From: Proteobacteria bacterium ST_bin14
GTDB lineage: Bacteria; Pseudomonadota; Alphaproteobacteria; Sphingomonadales; Sphingomonadaceae
Assembly (NCBI GenBank): GCA_002083655.1
Contig: MSXR01000007.1
Location: forward strand, 1 to 64,000
DNA: 64,000 nt
Reading direction: 5' to 3'
Made by a program: the position numbers and the translations under genes. Below the pieces are notes generated by a model. That model made no database searches, was not told where the DNA came from, and saw only the letters and a list, made by a program, of their open reading frames with translations. Shown here piece after piece: positions 18,208 to 28,669 of this stretch; the first letter of the stretch is position 1; every line of letters starts with the position of its first letter.

Positions 18208-19176
18208 TCAGTCGATCCGGTGCTCGCCCTTTACCCAGCGCACGGTGCCGCTGCTTGACCGCATCACGACGCTTTCGGTGGTCATCTTGCCCTTCATGCG
18301 CTTTACGCCTGCAAGCAGCGATCCATCGGTGACGCCGGTGGCGGCAAAGATGCAATCGCCCTTGGCGAGTTCCTTCAGGTCATATTGCTTGTCGAGATCC
18401 TTGATGCCCCATTTGGCGGCGCGCGCGCGCTCGTCATCGTTGCGGAACACCAGCCGCCCTTTGAACTGCCCGCCAACGCAGCGCAAAGCCGCCGCCGCCA
18501 GCACACCTTCTGGCGCGCCGCCCTGGCCGATATAGATGTCGATCTGGGTGTCGGGGTTGGTTGTCGCGATCACGCCTGCGACGTCGCCGTCCGGGATCAG
18601 CATGATGCCGCAGCCGATTTTGCGCAGCTCCGCGATCAGCTTTTCGTGGCGGGGGCGATCGAGCACACAGGCCACGATATCGCGCGGCTTGACGCCCTTG
18701 GCCTTGGCAATTGCCTTCACATTCTCGGTCGGCGTCTTGTCGAGATCGATGATATCCTTGGGATAGCCGGGGCCGACCGCGATTTTGTCCATATACACAT
18801 CAGGCGCGTTAAGCAGGCAGCCTTCCTCCGCAATCGCCAGCACGGCGAGCGAGTTCGGCCCGGCCTTGGCGGTGATCGTGGTGCCCTCCAGCGGATCGAG
18901 CGCGATGTCGATCTTGGGGCCCTTGCCAATCGCCGAACCCACCTTTTCACCGATGTACAGCATCGGCGCTTCATCGCGCTCGCCCTCACCGATCACGACG
19001 GTGCCGTCCATGTACAGCTCGTTCAGCGCCGCGCGCATCGCCTCAACGGCAGCGGCATCGGCCGCTTTCTCATCGCCGCGCCCGACAAGCTTGGCGGCCG
19101 CCACCGCGGCGGCTTCGGTAACGCGCACCATTTCGAGCACGAGAACGCGGTCCAGGACCTTGCTGGCTTTGGGCAT
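18208..19176 (-). CDS. glpX: Class II fructose-1,6-bisphosphatase
   Basis: GlpX hydrolyses fructose-1,6-bisphosphate in gluconeogenesis. The 322-residue protein shows the metal-site sequence ALDPLEGTTITAKAG, an upstream VIGEGERDEAPMLYIGE with acidic ligands, and IYIGQGGAPEGVLAAAAL, all typical of the GlpX class. An AGGAAG ribosome-binding site precedes the ATG. In many alphaproteobacteria this is the only FBPase. The flanking genes (a CocE hydrolase and dapD) do not suggest an operon for a special pathway. Confidence 0.95.
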   Translation of the reverse strand: MPKASKVLDRVLVLEMVRVTEAAAVAAAKLVGRGDEKAADAAAVEAMRAALNELYMDGTVVIGEGERDEAPMLYIGEKVGSAIGKGPKIDIALDPLEGTTITAKAGPNSLAVLAIAEEGCLLNAPDVYMDKIAVGPGYPKDIIDLDKTPTENVKAIAKAKGVKPRDIVACVLDRPRHEKLIAELRKIGCGIMLIPDGDVAGVIATTNPDTQIDIYIGQGGAPEGVLAAAALRCVGGQFKGRLVFRNDDERARAAKWGIKDLDKQYDLKELAKGDCIFAATGVTDGSLLAGVKRMKGKMTTESVVMRSSSGTVRWVKGEHRID

Positions 19177-19243
19177 TGTCGGGCTTCCTTTGAATTGCTT
19201 GGGATGTCGGGTAGGCCGCCGGGGCTGTGTTGTCGAGGCGGGA

Positions 19244-20089
19244 TCAGTCCCGCAGCAACTCGTTAATGCTCGTCTTCGACCGCGTTTGCGCGTCGACCTG
19301 CTTCACGATGACCGCGCAGTACAGTGCGGGCTTGCCGTCGCCGCCGCCGATACTGCCCGGCACCACGACCGCATAGGGCGGCACCACGCCGCGATGGACT
19401 TCGCCGGTGGCGCGATCAATGATCTTGGTGGATGCGCCGAGATAGACACCCATCGAGAGCACAGCGCCCTCACCCACGCGCACACCCTCCGCCACTTCGG
19501 CGCGCGCGCCGATGAAGGCGCCGTCACCGATGATCACCGGATCAGCCTGAAGCGGTTCGAGCACCCCGCCAATCCCTGCCCCGCCGGAAAGATGCACGTT
19601 CTTGCCGATCTGCGCGCAACTGCCGACGGTCGCCCAGGTATCGACCATCGTCCCCTCGCCCACATGCGCGCCGATATTGACGAAGCTGGGCATCAGCACC
19701 GCGCCCTTGCCAATGAACGCGCCGCGCCGGACCACGCTGCCCGGCACCACGCGGAAACCGCCGCTGCGAAAGTCATCTTCCGTCCAGCGATCGAATTTCA
19801 GCGGCACCTTGTCCCACCAGGTCCCCAGACTCGGGCCGTTGCCGGTAAAGTCAGAATCGGCTTTGACGAGCGCATTGTCGTTCAATCGGAATGACAGCAG
19901 CACAGCTTTTTTCAGCCATTGGTTAACGCGCCAGCCCGTACCATCGGGTTCTGCAACGCGCGCCTGGCCGGTATCGAGCAACGTCAGCGCGGCATCAACA
20001 GCATCGCGGACCGCACCCTTGGTTGCGCTGTTGATCGTGTCGCGCGCTTCCCATGCGCCCTCAATCAAGCCCTGCAATTCCTCGCTCAT
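19244..20089 (-). CDS. dapD: Tetrahydrodipicolinate N-succinyltransferase
   Basis: DapD transfers succinyl from succinyl-CoA to tetrahydrodipicolinate in the lysine/meso-DAP pathway, which feeds peptidoglycan synthesis. The 281-residue length matches the family. An N-terminal helical part ([16 protein letters not shown]) is followed by a left-handed beta-helix built of hexapeptide repeats ([22 protein letters not shown] and [20 protein letters not shown]). The start codon overlaps the stop of the upstream HAD gene (ATGA), so the two are co-transcribed. Confidence 0.95.
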   Translation of the reverse strand: MSEELQGLIEGAWEARDTINSATKGAVRDAVDAALTLLDTGQARVAEPDGTGWRVNQWLKKAVLLSFRLNDNALVKADSDFTGNGPSLGTWWDKVPLKFDRWTEDDFRSGGFRVVPGSVVRRGAFIGKGAVLMPSFVNIGAHVGEGTMVDTWATVGSCAQIGKNVHLSGGAGIGGVLEPLQADPVIIGDGAFIGARAEVAEGVRVGEGAVLSMGVYLGASTKIIDRATGEVHRGVVPPYAVVVPGSIGGGDGKPALYCAVIVKQVDAQTRSKTSINELLRD

Positions 20090-20751
20090 GCGTCCTCCAA
20101 TATCTCGTGTAGCCAGCCGGTAATGTCGGTGATCGTAAAGTCGATAAAGCCGCGATCCTGATCGGCATGTTGTTCAGAACCATTGTCGATCCACACCGTC
20201 GTCATGCCAATCGCCTTGGCCGGGCGCAGATTGCGGGCCATGTCTTCAAAGAAAATGCTGGCGTGCGGATCAATGTCATAGGCCGCACAAAGCCCTGCAT
20301 AAACAGCGGGTTCGGGCTTGGGGACATAGCTGGTCGCGTGGATATCATGGATCGCTTCAAAGCTTTCCGACAGGCCAATCCGGTCAAGCACCTTGCGCGC
20401 ATAGGGGGCATCGCCGTTGGTGAAGATCAGCTTGCGGCCCGGCAGGCGCGCAATCGCGGCGACCAGCGGCGCGTTATGCTCCAGCACGTCCATCTCAACA
20501 TCATGGACATAATCCAGATAGTCATGCGGATCGGTATCGTGATCATCCATCAGCCCGGCCAGCGTGGTGCCGCGCGCATGGAAATAGGCTTTTTGTTTGG
20601 CGCGCGCAGCCACCGGATCAAGCCCGAAACGGTCGGCAATATAATTGGTAATGCGCTGATCGACTTGGGAAAAAAGGTTAATATCCGCTGGATACAGGGT
20701 ATTATCCAGATCGAAAATCCAGTTGCGGATATGGCCAAGACGCGCGAGCAT
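20086..20751 (-). CDS. HAD-family pyrimidine 5'-nucleotidase-like phosphatase
   Basis: I start at the ATG at 20751 ([21 protein letters not shown]), because the upstream extension lacks conserved sequence. Motif I is FDLDNT, motif II is [11 protein letters not shown], the motif III lysine is in YVPKPEP and motif IV is FFEDMARN. The cap insertion after motif I and the overall size of 221 residues match the pyrimidine 5'-nucleotidase/SDT1-like HAD group. Substrates are probably UMP/CMP-type nucleotides (family knowledge). It is translationally coupled to dapD by a 4-base overlap. Confidence 0.88.
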   Translation of the reverse strand: MLARLGHIRNWIFDLDNTLYPADINLFSQVDQRITNYIADRFGLDPVAARAKQKAYFHARGTTLAGLMDDHDTDPHDYLDYVHDVEMDVLEHNAPLVAAIARLPGRKLIFTNGDAPYARKVLDRIGLSESFEAIHDIHATSYVPKPEPAVYAGLCAAYDIDPHASIFFEDMARNLRPAKAIGMTTVWIDNGSEQHADQDRGFIDFTITDITGWLHEILEDA

Positions 20752-20884
20752 AGCACGGCTCTCTACGCACCAGCGGTGGAGGGGGCAAGGCAGCGACGTC
20801 AATTGAGTATCAGGCGCGTATCAGGGAAATGTCGGGCCGTATAACCAGGCCAGAACGGCCGACTTTGAGAGATGGGGAAACGCA

Positions 20885-23287
20885 ATGCGAATGATATCGT
20901 CCAGGCGCCTGCTCCAGTCAGCAATGCTGATCACTTTCCTGGCGACGGGCGCTTGCTCATCGGGAAGCGGCGGCGGCGTTATAACGCCCACCCCCCCAGC
21001 ACCACCGCCAACACCGACGCCTACCCCTACCCCTACCCCTACCCCTACCCCAACTCCTACGCCCACACCCACACCTACACCAACGCCGACGCCGACGCCG
21101 ACCCCCACGCCAACACCCTCGCCCACCGCCAGCTTTGACACTGCCGAGTATCGGGCGACTGTCGGCAATCTCTCTGCCAACGCGCTCGTCGCGTATCAGC
21201 GCGGGGCGACGGGGGCTGGCATTGTGGTGGGTGTGATTGACAGTGGCATCGATTTGCAGAGCCTGGAATTTGGCACGCGGATTAGCGCTGCATCCACCAG
21301 CACAGCGATGAACAGCACGATTGACGACGAATCTGGCCACGGCACCGCTGTTGCCTTTACCATTGCCGGGCGACGCAACGATGCTGGAACCCACGGCATC
21401 GCATTTGATTCGACCTTGCTGGTGCTGCGGACAGATACGGTCGGCAGTTGCGCGGGCACCGCCCCTTCCACCGGGGCAACGACCAGTGGCTGTTCGCATA
21501 ATGACCGCAACATTGCAGCAGCGCTGGATATTGCGACGACAAATCGGGCCCGCGTCGTCAACGTTTCACTTGGCGGATCGGCACCGTCAAACGCCCTTGT
21601 CCAGGCGATCGACCGGGCGACGGCGGCAGGTGTCATCATCGTTATTTCCGCCGGGAATGACGGCGATCAACCCACCGGGGTAAACCCTGATCCATTCGCC
21701 GGTATTGCCACCAATGCGGCAGTATCGCGCGGGCTGGTGATCATCGCCGGATCAGTCAGCGCCACCGACACCATATCAGATTTCAGCAACCGCGCCGGTA
21801 CCGGCGCGAATTTCTATCTGGCCGCTGTGGGGGAGCGCGTTCGGGCACCCAACCAGGAGAACGTACCCTTTTTGTGGAGCGGCACATCGTTTTCTGCTCC
21901 GCAAATCAGCGGTGCAGTGGCGCTGCTTGCCCAGGCTTTCCCCACGCTAACGGGCGCGCAGATCGTCGACATTCTGTACCGCAGCGCCCGCGATGCCGGC
22001 ACGAGCGGGATTGATACGATTTTTGGGCGGGGGATTCTGGATCTTACCAGAGCTTTTGCGCCATTGGGGCAAACCTCGCTTGCCGGATCGCAAGTGCCCG
22101 TATCGCTGACGAGCAACGGCACGACATCGGCACCGATGGGCGATGCGCGGCAAACCGGGCTGAGCACAGCGATCCAGGACGGTTACGGCCGCGCCTATGC
22201 GCTCGACCTTGGCCGCACGCTGGGTGCATCGCCGGTGCAGCGGATGCTGACAGGGGCATTGACGGGCGTCCAGCGCAATTACAGCGTCCGCGCGGGGAAC
22301 GCCGCGATTGCGCTCACCATTGCACCGGGGCGTGATCGGCCCATGGTCGAGCGTCTGTTGCTGTCGCCCGGCGATGCCGATCAGGCCCGCACCTTGGCGG
22401 CGATGATCACCAGCAAACTGGGCAGCAAGGCAAGCTTTGCAATCGGCTTTTCCCAAAGCGCCGGGGCGATGACCGCGCAGCTGGCCGGGCGCAGCGACCC
22501 CGCCTTCCTGATCGCGCATGATCCTGCACAGGCGCTGGGTTTTGCCAGCGCTGCCGATGCTGCCTTTGCGATACGGCGTGATCTGGGCAAATTTGCGCTG
22601 ACGGTGGCGGGGGAGAATGGCGGCGTGCTGACACCGGGCCTTAACACGCCCGCCGCCCTGCAGAACCGCGGCCAGCGATCAGGCTATGACAAGCTGTCGA
22701 TTGGGCTTGATCGCCGGTTCGGCGGACTGTTCGCCGCGATGACCGCCTCCCATTTGCGCGAACGTGACACAGTGCTGGGCGCGCGCTTTGGCGACGGGCT
22801 GGGCGCCAGCGAGGCAACGAGCTGGTTCCTGGATGCCGCCGCCCGGCTGGAGATGGGGGCCGGATGGTCAGTCGGCGGCGCGTGGCGGCAAGGCTGGACG
22901 GCGGCACGCACCCGGACGGGTTTTGACGGATCAGGGGTGATTGGCACCAACGCCTTTGCCGCCGATGTTGCCAAGCGCGACATTTTGTTCGGCGGGGACA
23001 CTATGGGCCTTCGCGTGTCGCAACCATTGCGCGTTACGCACGGCAGCGGGCTTGATCTGCGGCTGCCGACATTCTTCGATTACGCCACCAACAGCGTTGG
23101 CAGTTATGCAGTGCAGCGCCTGAACCTGGCCCCCACCGGCCGCGAAATTGATTTCGAGGCGCGGTACGCAATGCCGTTATGGGGCGGCGCGTTGCAGACC
23201 AACCTGTATGTGCGGCGAGACCCCGGTAACTTCGCTGCGATCAACGACGATATCGGCGTGGCGCTGCGTTTTGCCCGCGAATTCTGA
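20885..23287 (+). CDS. Lipoprotein-type subtilase autotransporter
   Basis: This 800-residue protein starts with a lipoprotein signal whose lipobox Cys is residue 24 (LATGAC). A Pro-Thr dipeptide repeat covers about residues 33-80. An S8 subtilase domain follows with Asp119 (GVIDSGID), His152 (SGHGTAV) and Ser335 ([13 protein letters not shown]), so all three catalytic residues are present. The last 270 residues look like an autotransporter beta-barrel ending in LRFAREF. It should be tethered at the cell surface or released by self-cleavage, as for lipoprotein autotransporter proteases such as SphB1. Its substrates are unknown. The repeat DNA (20998-21122) is a simple hexamer-like tract. Confidence 0.9.
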   Translation: MRMISSRRLLQSAMLITFLATGACSSGSGGGVITPTPPAPPPTPTPTPTPTPTPTPTPTPTPTPTPTPTPTPTPTPTPSPTASFDTAEYRATVGNLSANALVAYQRGATGAGIVVGVIDSGIDLQSLEFGTRISAASTSTAMNSTIDDESGHGTAVAFTIAGRRNDAGTHGIAFDSTLLVLRTDTVGSCAGTAPSTGATTSGCSHNDRNIAAALDIATTNRARVVNVSLGGSAPSNALVQAIDRATAAGVIIVISAGNDGDQPTGVNPDPFAGIATNAAVSRGLVIIAGSVSATDTISDFSNRAGTGANFYLAAVGERVRAPNQENVPFLWSGTSFSAPQISGAVALLAQAFPTLTGAQIVDILYRSARDAGTSGIDTIFGRGILDLTRAFAPLGQTSLAGSQVPVSLTSNGTTSAPMGDARQTGLSTAIQDGYGRAYALDLGRTLGASPVQRMLTGALTGVQRNYSVRAGNAAIALTIAPGRDRPMVERLLLSPGDADQARTLAAMITSKLGSKASFAIGFSQSAGAMTAQLAGRSDPAFLIAHDPAQALGFASAADAAFAIRRDLGKFALTVAGENGGVLTPGLNTPAALQNRGQRSGYDKLSIGLDRRFGGLFAAMTASHLRERDTVLGARFGDGLGASEATSWFLDAAARLEMGAGWSVGGAWRQGWTAARTRTGFDGSGVIGTNAFAADVAKRDILFGGDTMGLRVSQPLRVTHGSGLDLRLPTFFDYATNSVGSYAVQRLNLAPTGREIDFEARYAMPLWGGALQTNLYVRRDPGNFAAINDDIGVALRFAREF
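20998..21122 (+). repeat. Pro-Thr coding simple repeat inside the autotransporter
   Basis: The DNA is a run of CCNACN hexamers; its first part is a perfect CCCTAC repeat. Gain or loss of a hexamer keeps the frame and changes the linker length by two residues. Confidence 0.85.
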
Positions 23288-23329
23288 TGCGGCTGGCGCG
23301 ATGGCAGCTTCCACCCCATTTAGGCTGAC

Positions 23330-24328
23330 ATGACCGCTTATTCCCTTCTTGATCTTGTCCCCGTCGTCGAAGGGGGCAGCGTGGCGCAGGCGCTGGCCAA
23401 CGCAGCCGATCTGGCCCAGCATTGCGAGGGACTGGGCTTTACCCGCTACTGGATTGCCGAGCATCACGGCATGGCCGGGATTGCGGGCGCGGCAACCTCT
23501 GTCGTTATCGGCCATGTGGCGGCGGCGACCCGCCATATCCGTGTCGGTTCGGGCGGCATCATGCTGCCCAATCATGCCCCGCTGGTCATTGCCGAACAAT
23601 TCGGCACTCTTGATGCGCTATTTCCGGGCCGTATTGATCTGGGGTTGGGCCGTGCGCCGGGATCTGACATGAAAGTGGCACGCGCGCTGCGCCGCACGCT
23701 CGACAGTGATCCCAACGGCTTTCCCAATGATGTAATGGAGCTGCAAAGCTATTTTGCGGACGACCAGCAAACCGGCATTCGCGCGACACCGGGTGCGGGC
23801 GCGAAAGTGAAAATGTGGATATTGGGATCAAGCACTTACGGCGCGCAACTCGCCGCCGCGCTTGGCCTGCCCTATGCCTTTGCATCGCATTTTGCGCCTG
23901 ATTCGCTGGATGAGGCAGCGGAGTTATACCGGCATTATTTCCGGCCATCGCCGGTGCTGGCAAAGCCGCATTTCATGGCCGGGTTTAACGTATTCGGTGC
24001 CGATACCGATGCCGAAGCGGCGTTGCTTGCGACGTCACAGCAACAGGCGTTTGTCGCACTGCGCACAGGCAATCCGCGCCAATTGCCGCCGCCGGTGGCC
24101 GGATATCGCGATACGCTGGGGGCACAAGGCGCCGCGATCCTTGATCATGTACTGCAATGCTCCGCTATTGGCGGCCCCGCCAAGGTGGCGCGCGAAATCG
24201 CCGCCTTTATCGCACGAACGGGGGCCGATGAGCTGATGCTGACGAGCTCAATTTTCGATCACCAGGCCCGCAAGCACAGTCTGACGATCGCTGCCGAGGC
24301 GATGCAAGCACTGGCCATCGCCGCCTGA
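23330..24328 (+). CDS. LLM-class flavin-dependent oxidoreductase
   Basis: This is a luciferase-like TIM-barrel monooxygenase of 332 residues in the group MsnO8/YhbW. Landmarks are the N-terminal [24 protein letters not shown], the flavin-site strand [21 protein letters not shown] and [12 protein letters not shown]. Such enzymes use FMNH2 supplied by a partner reductase. No reductase gene lies next to it. The substrate is unknown and the gene appears to be a single transcription unit convergent with the small DUF6356 gene. Confidence 0.9.
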   Translation: MTAYSLLDLVPVVEGGSVAQALANAADLAQHCEGLGFTRYWIAEHHGMAGIAGAATSVVIGHVAAATRHIRVGSGGIMLPNHAPLVIAEQFGTLDALFPGRIDLGLGRAPGSDMKVARALRRTLDSDPNGFPNDVMELQSYFADDQQTGIRATPGAGAKVKMWILGSSTYGAQLAAALGLPYAFASHFAPDSLDEAAELYRHYFRPSPVLAKPHFMAGFNVFGADTDAEAALLATSQQQAFVALRTGNPRQLPPPVAGYRDTLGAQGAAILDHVLQCSAIGGPAKVAREIAAFIARTGADELMLTSSIFDHQARKHSLTIAAEAMQALAIAA

Positions 24329-24389
24329 GCGCGCGGCGCTACAGCGAGCGCGGCGCAGCAATCGTCACGGCTATTTCACGCGGGCGGCG

Positions 24390-24644
24390 CTAAATAATAT
24401 AGTCGACGGTCTTCATCTGGGTGGTCGCGGCGCGTTTTGCTTCGCGCTTGGCGACCAACCGCGCGTGGAGCGTGTTGATCGTATCACTGCCGCGCGTCTG
24501 GCAGACAAAGGGCAGGAAGGCATGGAGCAGCGCGCCGACCCCGCCGACAATCATCGCCGCGCCAAAGCCGCCCGCGACGCGAAAATGCTCGGTATAGCTT
24601 TCGCCGACCGAAGCCGGATGATCGAGAAAAAGGCGACGAAACAT
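24390..24644 (-). CDS. DUF6356-family small membrane protein
   Basis: The start at 24644 (MFRRLFLDHPASVGESY) is chosen over 24662 because the family begins there. The 84-residue protein has one hydrophobic helix (AGGFGAAMIVGGVGALLHAFLPFVC) and a conserved Cys-Thr/Gly region (CQTRGSDTINTLHARLV). It resembles the DUF6356 proteins common in sphingomonads, whose function is unknown. It lies downstream of the Mur ligase gene on the same strand. Confidence 0.75.
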   Translation of the reverse strand: MFRRLFLDHPASVGESYTEHFRVAGGFGAAMIVGGVGALLHAFLPFVCQTRGSDTINTLHARLVAKREAKRAATTQMKTVDYII

Positions 24645-24681
24645 CGGCAATCCCTTCTGCACTGCGCGCTAATCTATCACG

Positions 24682-26082
24682 CTAGCCGCGCGATGCCAGC
24701 GCCTTCACCATATCAGCAGCAAGCTGGCTGAGCGTATCATCGCGCGCGCCCATCACGACAATGCGGTCACCCGCACGCGCCTGATCGACCAGGAACGCCG
24801 CAGCATCCTCCCGCAGCGCGATGTGGTGCGCCGTCCGCCCGGCGGCGGCAATGTCAGCAACGATATCGGCGCTGGTCACGTCGCGGCTGACGGTGCCGCC
24901 GTGATACACCGGATCGGGCAGCACCAGCACATCGTCCGCCGCCATGCGCTCAACCAAACTCGCCACGAGCGCGTGTCGCATCACCTTTAACGGGCCATAA
25001 CCGTGCGGCTGAAACAGCATCAGCACCCGCCCCGGAAACGCGTGCAGCGTATCCAGAGTCGCGCCAATCTTGTCGGGATTATGCCCGAAATCGTCGATCA
25101 CCGCGATGTCGCCTGCGCGCCCGACCAGATCGAACCGCCGCTTCAGCCCGGCAAACCCCGCCAGCGCGGCAGCGGCATCATGCAGTGACACCCCCGCCGC
25201 CCGCGCCGCGCCAATCGCCGCCAGTGCATTTGCCACATTGTGTCGCCCGGGCACCTGCAGCGATACCTCAACGATCAGGTCGTCCTGCGTGACCATGAAG
25301 GTGACACCAAATGGCGCTTCTTCGATAAATATCGCCTGCAAATCAGCGGCGCGCTCGATGGAAAAGCTGGTGACGCGGTCCGCTGGCAAGGCCGCTGCAA
25401 GCGCGGCAGCATCGGGGTTATCGATATTGACCACCGCGTGCCCCGCCCGCCCGATGAAATCGGCAAACAGCGCGCGCAATTCCTCCAGCGATTTATGGTC
25501 CAGGCTGACATTGTTGAGCACCGCCACCGCTGGCCGGTACAGCGCGATCGAGCCATCGCTTTCGTCCACTTCGCTGACGAACAGGTCGCCCCCACCCACT
25601 AATGCGCTGGCAAAAGGCGCATCGGGCGCCGCAAAATTCTTCATCACTGCGCCGTTCATCACGGTCGGATCCCGGCCCAGCGCATGGAGCATCCAGCCGA
25701 TCATGCCGGTAACAGTCGATTTGCCGCTGGTGCCCGCCACGCCAATCGCCTGGGGTGCTGCATTGAACAGGCTGCTGAGCAATTCCGCCCGGCTCATCTG
25801 CGTGGCACCCACCCGCCCGGCCGCAATCATGTCGGGGACAGTGGCTTCAATGGCGGCAGAGGCGATGACGATCTGGTCGGCGCTGGTGATGCCGCTGCCA
25901 TCCTGCGGGAACAGGCCGATGCCCAGCGCGCGCAACTGATCAAACTTGGCGGGCAGACGGGCCTGATCAAGGCTGCGGTCAGATCCGGCGACGCACGCGC
26001 CTTGCCCGGCAAGGATCATCGCCAGCGGCATCATGCCACTGCCGCCAATGCCGATGAAGAAGTAGGATTTGCCTGTACTCAT
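24682..26082 (-). CDS. MurC-like Mur ligase
   Basis: The 466-residue protein has the three-domain Mur ligase plan. The N-terminal Rossmann start is [17 protein letters not shown] with GSDRS. The ATP P-loop is [13 protein letters not shown], where the family usual is GTHGKT. The central domain has [17 protein letters not shown], and the C-terminal domain has [16 protein letters not shown]. It could join UDP-MurNAc to L-Ala (MurC) or to a recovered tripeptide (Mpl). The window has no mraY/murG/ftsQ cluster around it. The divergent neighbour is an LD-carboxypeptidase, which makes that tripeptide. I therefore favour a recycling role, but only the ligase fold is certain. Confidence 0.85.
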   Translation of the reverse strand: MSTGKSYFFIGIGGSGMMPLAMILAGQGACVAGSDRSLDQARLPAKFDQLRALGIGLFPQDGSGITSADQIVIASAAIEATVPDMIAAGRVGATQMSRAELLSSLFNAAPQAIGVAGTSGKSTVTGMIGWMLHALGRDPTVMNGAVMKNFAAPDAPFASALVGGGDLFVSEVDESDGSIALYRPAVAVLNNVSLDHKSLEELRALFADFIGRAGHAVVNIDNPDAAALAAALPADRVTSFSIERAADLQAIFIEEAPFGVTFMVTQDDLIVEVSLQVPGRHNVANALAAIGAARAAGVSLHDAAAALAGFAGLKRRFDLVGRAGDIAVIDDFGHNPDKIGATLDTLHAFPGRVLMLFQPHGYGPLKVMRHALVASLVERMAADDVLVLPDPVYHGGTVSRDVTSADIVADIAAAGRTAHHIALREDAAAFLVDQARAGDRIVVMGARDDTLSQLAADMVKALASRG

Positions 26083-26141
26083 GGCCCCGCGCTATCGCGG
26101 GATTTGCGCAGCGGGGCAAGCTGTCGAAACGGGAGCAAGTG

Positions 26142-26960
26142 ATGCGGATCGGGATTGTCGCACCGGCAAAACTGCTGGACCGGGCCGTTGCGGCAGAAGT
26201 GCAGGCATTTGCAGCAATCAGCTTTCCATCAGTGGAGTTGGTGATCCACCCGCAATGCTTTTTATCCGACGGGCATTTTGCGGGGCCGGATTCGGCGCGC
26301 GCGGCGGCTTTTCTGGATTACGCCAATGATCCGGCGATTGACGCGATCTGGTTTGCACGTGGTGGATATGGATCGAACCGGATTTTGTCGGCCGTCATGC
26401 CCGCACTGACCGATGCCGCCGCGAACAAGACGTATCTGGGCTATTCAGACATGGGGTTTCTGCTTGGCGCGCTCTATGCCCGGCGGATCGGGCGGCCAGT
26501 CCATGGCCCGCTGGTGATGGATATGGCCCGCAGCGGCGGCGATGCAGCGGTGGCGCGCGCGCTTGGCTGGCTGGTGAAACGCGACAAGGCCGGGCTTGAG
26601 GCGAGCATCGCCGCGCAGCCGGTGGCGGCATTCAACCTGGCCATCCTGACCACGCTGATCGGCACCCCGTGGCTGCCCGACCTGACCGATCACATCCTGA
26701 TGATCGAGGATGTTTCCGAACCGCTATACCGCATCGACCGGATGTTGTTTCAGCTGGCACAGGCGACGCAGTTAAAAGGTGTGGCGGGCATTCGGCTGGG
26801 TCGGATCGCTGATGTGCAGCCCAATGATCCGCCCTGGGGTGAGCCGCTGGAGGTGATGATCACCCGCTGGGCCCGGGATTTGGGCGTGCCCTATTTGGGT
26901 GCCGCCGATATCGGCCATGATGCGCAGAACAAGCTGGTGCCGTTCGGGATGGTGGTGTGA
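26142..26960 (+). CDS. ldcA: LD-carboxypeptidase (peptidase family S66)
   Basis: LdcA removes the terminal D-Ala from murein tetrapeptides in the cytoplasm during cell-wall recycling. The protein begins MRIGIVAPAKL and shows the S66 features IWFARGGYGSNRIL (nucleophile-side turn), YLGYSDMGFLL, ILMIEDVSEPLYRIDRML and GIRLGRIADV. At about 272 residues it is a little shorter than E. coli LdcA. I use ATG 26142, which has GGGAG six bases upstream, instead of the GTG just before it. It diverges from the Mur ligase gene, a sensible pairing for peptide recycling. Confidence 0.9.
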   Translation: MRIGIVAPAKLLDRAVAAEVQAFAAISFPSVELVIHPQCFLSDGHFAGPDSARAAAFLDYANDPAIDAIWFARGGYGSNRILSAVMPALTDAAANKTYLGYSDMGFLLGALYARRIGRPVHGPLVMDMARSGGDAAVARALGWLVKRDKAGLEASIAAQPVAAFNLAILTTLIGTPWLPDLTDHILMIEDVSEPLYRIDRMLFQLAQATQLKGVAGIRLGRIADVQPNDPPWGEPLEVMITRWARDLGVPYLGAADIGHDAQNKLVPFGMVV

Positions 26961-26986
26961 TGGCGCGATTTTACGGGAGAACATTG

Positions 26987-28354
26987 ATGACGATCACACG
27001 GCACATGATCGCCGCGCTCACCGCGCTGGCGCTTGTTATCCCTGGCGTCGCGCCCGCGCGGCAGAAACCGCGCTGGACGGTAAAGCCCGAATGGGTGCTG
27101 GCACATGAGACTTTCCTGGCCGGACCCGAGTTGCAGGGGCGCGGCAGCGCGACCCGGGATGAGGCGATTGCCGCTGCCTATGTCGCCGCGCAATTTCGGG
27201 GGTTCGGGCTGAAAACAGCGCCGGGGATGTCCGGTTATCTGCAAACCACCAACATCACGCGGATGCGCTTGAATGGCCGTGCCGTGCTGAGCGCAGGCGG
27301 GGTGCCACTGGTTGGCGCATCGCTGTTGATCGCCAGTGGACAGGGCGTGCGCGGCGCGCTGACCGTGTTTGCGGGTGATGATGCAAAGGATTTGCCAACC
27401 GCCGATGTCGTGCTCGCCACGTCGACCAAGGCCAATGGCTTTGCGCTGCTGCGCGCGGCAACCGCCAAGAAGATCAAGCTGCTGATCATCCCCGAAAGCG
27501 ACCTGACACGCGCGCGCACCGCGATGAGCGGGGGCGATCCGCAATTGCCGCTTTATGCTGAAGGGGCCGCCCCGGCGCCGCGCGCCGCGCTTGCCAGCCT
27601 GCCCAGCGCAGCGATTGAAAAGCTCGCCGCCGCACCGGGAAGTATCGTGGCGCTCGCGCTGCCTGAAGTGGTGCTCAGCACCGGTCCCACGACCAATGCG
27701 GTCGGTTATCTGCCGGGCACTGACCCCAAGGCCGGAGTACTGCTGCTCTCTGCGCATCTCGATCATATCGGGGTGCGGGGCGACGGCGTGGTCATGCCGG
27801 GCGCGAATGACGATGCATCGGGCACCACCGCCGTTATCGAGCTTGCCCGCGCGCTGGCGGCGGGCAAGCCCATGAAGCGCGGCATTTTGTTTGTCGCCTA
27901 TGGCAGCGAAGAAGCAGGCGGTTTTGGCGCGCGATATTTTGTCGATCACCCCCCGGTGCCGCTGAGCCAAATCGTCGCCAATCTGGAAATTGAGATGATC
28001 GGCGCGCAAGATCCCAAATTGCCCAAGGGGGTGATGATGATGACCGGTTATGACCGATCCACCTTTGGCGAGACGCTGAAAAGCCACGGCGCGCTGGTGA
28101 CCGCCGACCCCTACCCTGAACAAAATTTCTTCCAGCGATCAGATAATTACGCGCTCGCGCTGCAGGGTGTGGTCGCTCACACGGTTTCGGGCTGGGCGCT
28201 GGTGCCAACCTATCACTCCCCCAACGACACCGTCGAAAACATCGACATCGGCTTCATGACCGCCGCCATCCAATCGCTGATCGAACCGATGCGCTGGCTG
28301 GCGAGCAGTGATTATGCACCAAGCTGGAAACCGGGGGGTAAGCCGGGCAAGTAG
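26987..28354 (+). CDS. Exported M28-family zinc aminopeptidase
   Basis: I start at ATG 26987 (MTITRHMIAALTALALVIPG), which has GGGAGA upstream and gives a signal peptide; longer readings start at the ldcA stop. The mature protein has a PA-like insert and then the M28 zinc site: His and Asp in SAHLDHIGVR, Asp in GANDDASGTTAVIE, the Glu pair in YGSEEAGGF, Glu/Asp in NLEIEMIG and the last His in VVAHTVSG. All metal ligands look intact. It probably trims peptides in the periplasm. The 26-base spacing from ldcA suggests co-transcription. Confidence 0.9.
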   Translation: MTITRHMIAALTALALVIPGVAPARQKPRWTVKPEWVLAHETFLAGPELQGRGSATRDEAIAAAYVAAQFRGFGLKTAPGMSGYLQTTNITRMRLNGRAVLSAGGVPLVGASLLIASGQGVRGALTVFAGDDAKDLPTADVVLATSTKANGFALLRAATAKKIKLLIIPESDLTRARTAMSGGDPQLPLYAEGAAPAPRAALASLPSAAIEKLAAAPGSIVALALPEVVLSTGPTTNAVGYLPGTDPKAGVLLLSAHLDHIGVRGDGVVMPGANDDASGTTAVIELARALAAGKPMKRGILFVAYGSEEAGGFGARYFVDHPPVPLSQIVANLEIEMIGAQDPKLPKGVMMMTGYDRSTFGETLKSHGALVTADPYPEQNFFQRSDNYALALQGVVAHTVSGWALVPTYHSPNDTVENIDIGFMTAAIQSLIEPMRWLASSDYAPSWKPGGKPGK

Positions 28355-28569
28355 CGGCGGCGAAAGGCCCAGCCCGCGCGATTGGCAGGCCCAGCCGCGC
28401 GTTCGGCCCAGCCTGCCAATTGAGCAATCCGAAGGCGAGAATCGCCACTGTGATGGGCGCATGGCGGCGCCCGCAGTGACGGGATGATGGAGACGGCCGG
28501 CGGGATGGTTGGCCCGGCGGAATATCCTTTCTAATCAACCATAAGCGCAGAATTTAAGCATCATCGTTC

Positions 28570-28589
28570 GCTAGCAATGACAAGCTAGC
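28570..28589. promoter_or_regulatory. Paired GCTAGC operator candidate
   Basis: Two GCTAGC palindromes are separated by 8 bases and end 21 bases before the -35 candidate of the membrane-protein operon. The operon encodes its own HTH protein, so an autoregulatory site is possible. This is inference only. Confidence 0.4.
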
Positions 28590-28610
28590 GCTCCATTGTG
28601 GAAAGCACCC

Positions 28611-28639
28611 TTGACGTTTGTGCGGGCAAAATGTAAAGC
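28611..28639 (+). promoter_or_regulatory. Promoter candidate for the 4-TM/HTH operon
   Basis: TTGACG at 28611 is followed after 17 bases by TAAAGC, preceded by TG (extended -10 like). The ATG of the first gene lies 31 bases further on, after an AAAGGA ribosome-binding site. Confidence 0.45.
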
Positions 28640-28669
28640 TTCCTTCACTGATTCGAAAGGACGCTTGTC

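Larger units (their letters stand above)
28355..28669. other. Intergenic region with hairpin, repeat and promoter candidate
   Basis: A 10-base inverted repeat (ATTGGCAGGC at 28381, GCCTGCCAAT at 28411) with a 20-base loop follows the M28 gene and may mark its 3' end. Further right are the GCTAGC pair and the promoter candidate listed separately. No convincing coding sequence is seen. Confidence 0.5.

Noticed and set aside
20998..21122. Regular short repeats considered as a CRISPR array
   Set aside because: The repeat is a coding Pro-Thr hexamer tract with no unique spacers.
26891..28123. 410-codon minus-strand frame opposite ldcA and the M28 peptidase
   Set aside because: It is antisense to two genes with intact catalytic motifs and has no recognisable domain.
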